Notes under the pieces: generated by a model
The model's database searches: none
What the model saw: only the letters and a program-made list of their open reading frames with translations
What the model was told of the DNA's origin: nothing
From: an uncultured Bacteroidales bacterium
Lineage (GTDB): Bacteria > Bacteroidota > Bacteroidia > Bacteroidales > UBA932
Assembly: GCA_902488725.1 (NCBI GenBank)
Contig: CABTXO010000059.1
Span: forward strand, 1 to 8,416
Direction: 5' to 3'
Length of the DNA: 8,416 nt
Part shown: in pieces, positions 7,079-8,416 of the stretch
How positions within the stretch are numbered: the first letter of the stretch is position 1
How the letters are laid out: the number at the start of each line of letters is the position of its first letter
Position numbers and translations under genes: made by a program

Positions 7079-7120
7079 CTTCCGGACAAAACATGGAGAT
7101 GGAAATCCATATTTCTTACG

Positions 7121-7152
7121 ATTGCCTGGAACGGAAATAGTTTGCAATTTTG
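7121..7152 (+). promoter_or_regulatory. promoter of the Ig-like lipoprotein gene
   Basis: ATTG (7121-7124) is followed after 20 bases by CAATTTTG (7145-7152), which differs from TAnnTTTG only at the first base. The spacing matches the other promoters proposed in this window. The leader to the ATG at 7210 would be about 50 bases. Confidence 0.45.
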
Positions 7153-7209
7153 TAGTATCCCGCTTATGGGGTGCAAACAAGCATTGTCATTACCAACTAC
7201 GAAACAGCC

Positions 7210-8416
7210 ATGCGAAAAATTCTGTATGCCTTGACGGCCTTCGCCATCGCCGCGGTTTCCTTCTAGTTCTGCGGCAAAGAAGAACCGAAAGAACCCGAGA
7301 AAGTCAGTGTATCCGGTGTCTCCCTGGACCAGAGCAGCCTGACGCTGACAGAAGGGGATGAAGCCCGGCTCAGCTGTACGGTCAGCCCGAGCAATGCCGA
7401 AAACAAGAAGGTGATCTGGCAGTCCTCCGCCGAATCGATTGCCTTCGTAGACCAGACGGGAAAAGTGTCCGCCGTCAAAGCCGGAAAAGCCACCATCACG
7501 GTCTCGGGAGAGTCTTTCTCCTGCACCGTGAACGTCTCGGACTACAGCCTCGAACTGCGCTACAATCAGGCTGCTGCCGGCGTCACCTTGGACTACGTGA
7601 TGGGAAGCATCACAAACAATGTCCTGAAATTCCAGATTTGGAACAATGCGAAGAAGGCGTATGTGAACCCCTCCAATTTCAAAGTGACATCCTCCGATCC
7701 GGCCGTCCTCAAGACCGACGCTTTCAATACGCAGGATTACACCCTGAAAGCCCTCAAGACCGGTTCCTCAAAGGTCACCTTCACGTGCTACGGAATGACC
7801 TTCGTCTGCAATGTCAACGTGAAAGGTCCGGTGTACACGTACATTCTCAAGGACAACAATACGGGGAAAGAGGCAGCCTCCTCCTATACGATGTTGAAGG
7901 GAGGAGAATCTCTGTACTTAATCCCCCACAACAAGACAAAGGGCCAGGACGTATTTTGTCAGAACCCGCCAGATATGCCCTTTACCAATTCCAATCCTTC
8001 CGTCGTCAAAACGGAGCACATCGTGTTCGGATACGGAAGCGATTCCCATTTCCTGTTCAAAGTCACTCCGGTAGGCACGGGAACGGCGACGGTCACATTC
8101 AACTACAAGGACCGATACGGGAACAAACTTTCAAAGGTCGTCACCTTCACGGTCGAGCCTAAGAACTACATCGAATATCGCGGCAAAAAGCATGAGGTCG
8201 TCGATGCCTTGATCATCGCCAATGCCTACGGCGGAACGTATTATTATAACATTATCTTCTTTGATAACAGCCTGATCGGGTACTACGGAAATCTCTCCTT
8301 CCACACCGCTGCGAAAAACGTCCTGTGCTCGGGCAACCTTTTCAAAGGCTCCAGCAACAAGTCCATCCCGGCAGGCACCTACACGTACACCGGAAGCAGC
8401 AACTTCTTCAACATCG
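7210..8416 (+). pseudogene. Ig-like (BIG2) repeat lipoprotein with an in-frame TAG in its signal peptide; 3' end beyond the window
   Basis: The frame from the ATG at 7210 reads MRKILYALTAFAIAAVSF, then TAG (7264-7266), then FCGKEEPKEPEK. It stays open to the edge (402 complete codons including the TAG). The intact form would be a lipoprotein with the acylated cysteine at codon 21 and a Lys-Glu-Glu motif after it, as in surface-exported Bacteroidota lipoproteins. Codons about 32-109 are a typical BIG2 Ig-like domain (VSLDQSSLTLTEGD, VSPSNA, GKVSAVKAGKATITVSG). Two weaker Ig-like repeats follow (about 150-206 and 258-317), then a beta-rich, tyrosine-rich segment with PAGTYTYT (387-394). Base composition is visibly AT-richer than in the kinase genes. 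No ATG with a signal peptide follows the stop; the first in-frame ATG is at 7600, past the first Ig domain. It may be a recent pseudogene, a read-through gene or an assembly error. The lipobox also has Phe next to the cysteine, unlike the usual Ser/Gly/Ala. I do not know the function; adhesion or glycan binding is typical of such repeats. Confidence 0.75.

Noticed and set aside
7099..7110. ATGGAAATCCAT palindrome as a second terminator or operator
   Set aside because: It gives only a four-pair stem with a four-base loop, too weak to call.
7133..7145. Possible sigma-54 -24/-12 promoter (GG ... TTTGC)
   Set aside because: The GG to GC spacing is 9, not the required 10, and the -24 side lacks TGGCA; the TTG-N20-CAATTTTG reading fits the phylum better.
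7264..7266. Genome-wide reassignment of TAG to an amino acid
   Set aside because: The other genes end in TGA or TAA, which does not support or need reassignment, and Bacteroidota are not known to recode TAG; one codon is not enough.
7638..8162. Plus-strand open frame of 174 codons inside the Ig-like lipoprotein gene
   Set aside because: It is in a different frame; only the frame from 7210 gives BIG2 motifs and a continuous beta-rich protein.

Overview
The window looks like a chromosomal stretch from a fairly GC-rich member of the Bacteroidota, probably Bacteroidales. The evidence is promoter sequences of the Bacteroidota primary-sigma type (TTG about 20 bases before TAnnTTTG), a lipoprotein with an acidic/lysine export-type motif after its cysteine, a sensor kinase with periplasmic TPRs, and a cytosolic kinase/NtrC-type pair of a type I associate with Bacteroides and relatives. 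Nothing fixes the genus. I see no tRNA, rRNA, CRISPR array, transposase or phage gene.

Layout: on the minus strand, reading right to left from about 4313, lies a two-gene two-component operon: an NtrC-type sigma-54 activator (4313-2964) and a soluble PAS histidine kinase (2967-1795) that overlap by 4 bases. After a 118-base gap with its own promoter and a small tandem repeat comes a second minus-strand operon: a lipoprotein alpha/beta hydrolase (1676-714) and, 9 bases further on, the N-terminal part of an Omp85-like (BamA/TamA-type) outer-membrane barrel protein that runs off the left edge (704-1).

On the plus strand, diverging from the NtrC gene across a 106-base intergenic region, lies a second and unrelated two-component system: a TPR sensor kinase (4420-6402) and a NarL/LuxR-type response regulator (6395-7036) that overlap by 8 bases. 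After a 173-base gap with a hairpin and a promoter comes a gene for a surface-type lipoprotein with Ig-like (BIG2) repeats (7210 to the right edge). Its signal peptide is interrupted by an in-frame TAG at 7264-7266, while the frame stays open for the remaining 383 complete codons.

Working together (inference): two sensory systems sit head to head and may share regulatory DNA. One reads a cytoplasmic signal and acts through sigma-54. The other reads through periplasmic TPRs and acts through a LuxR-type regulator. The neighbouring envelope genes (hydrolase, barrel, Ig-like lipoprotein) are natural candidate targets, but no binding site proves it. The oddest feature is the broken lipoprotein signal peptide. 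No wholly new system is evident.
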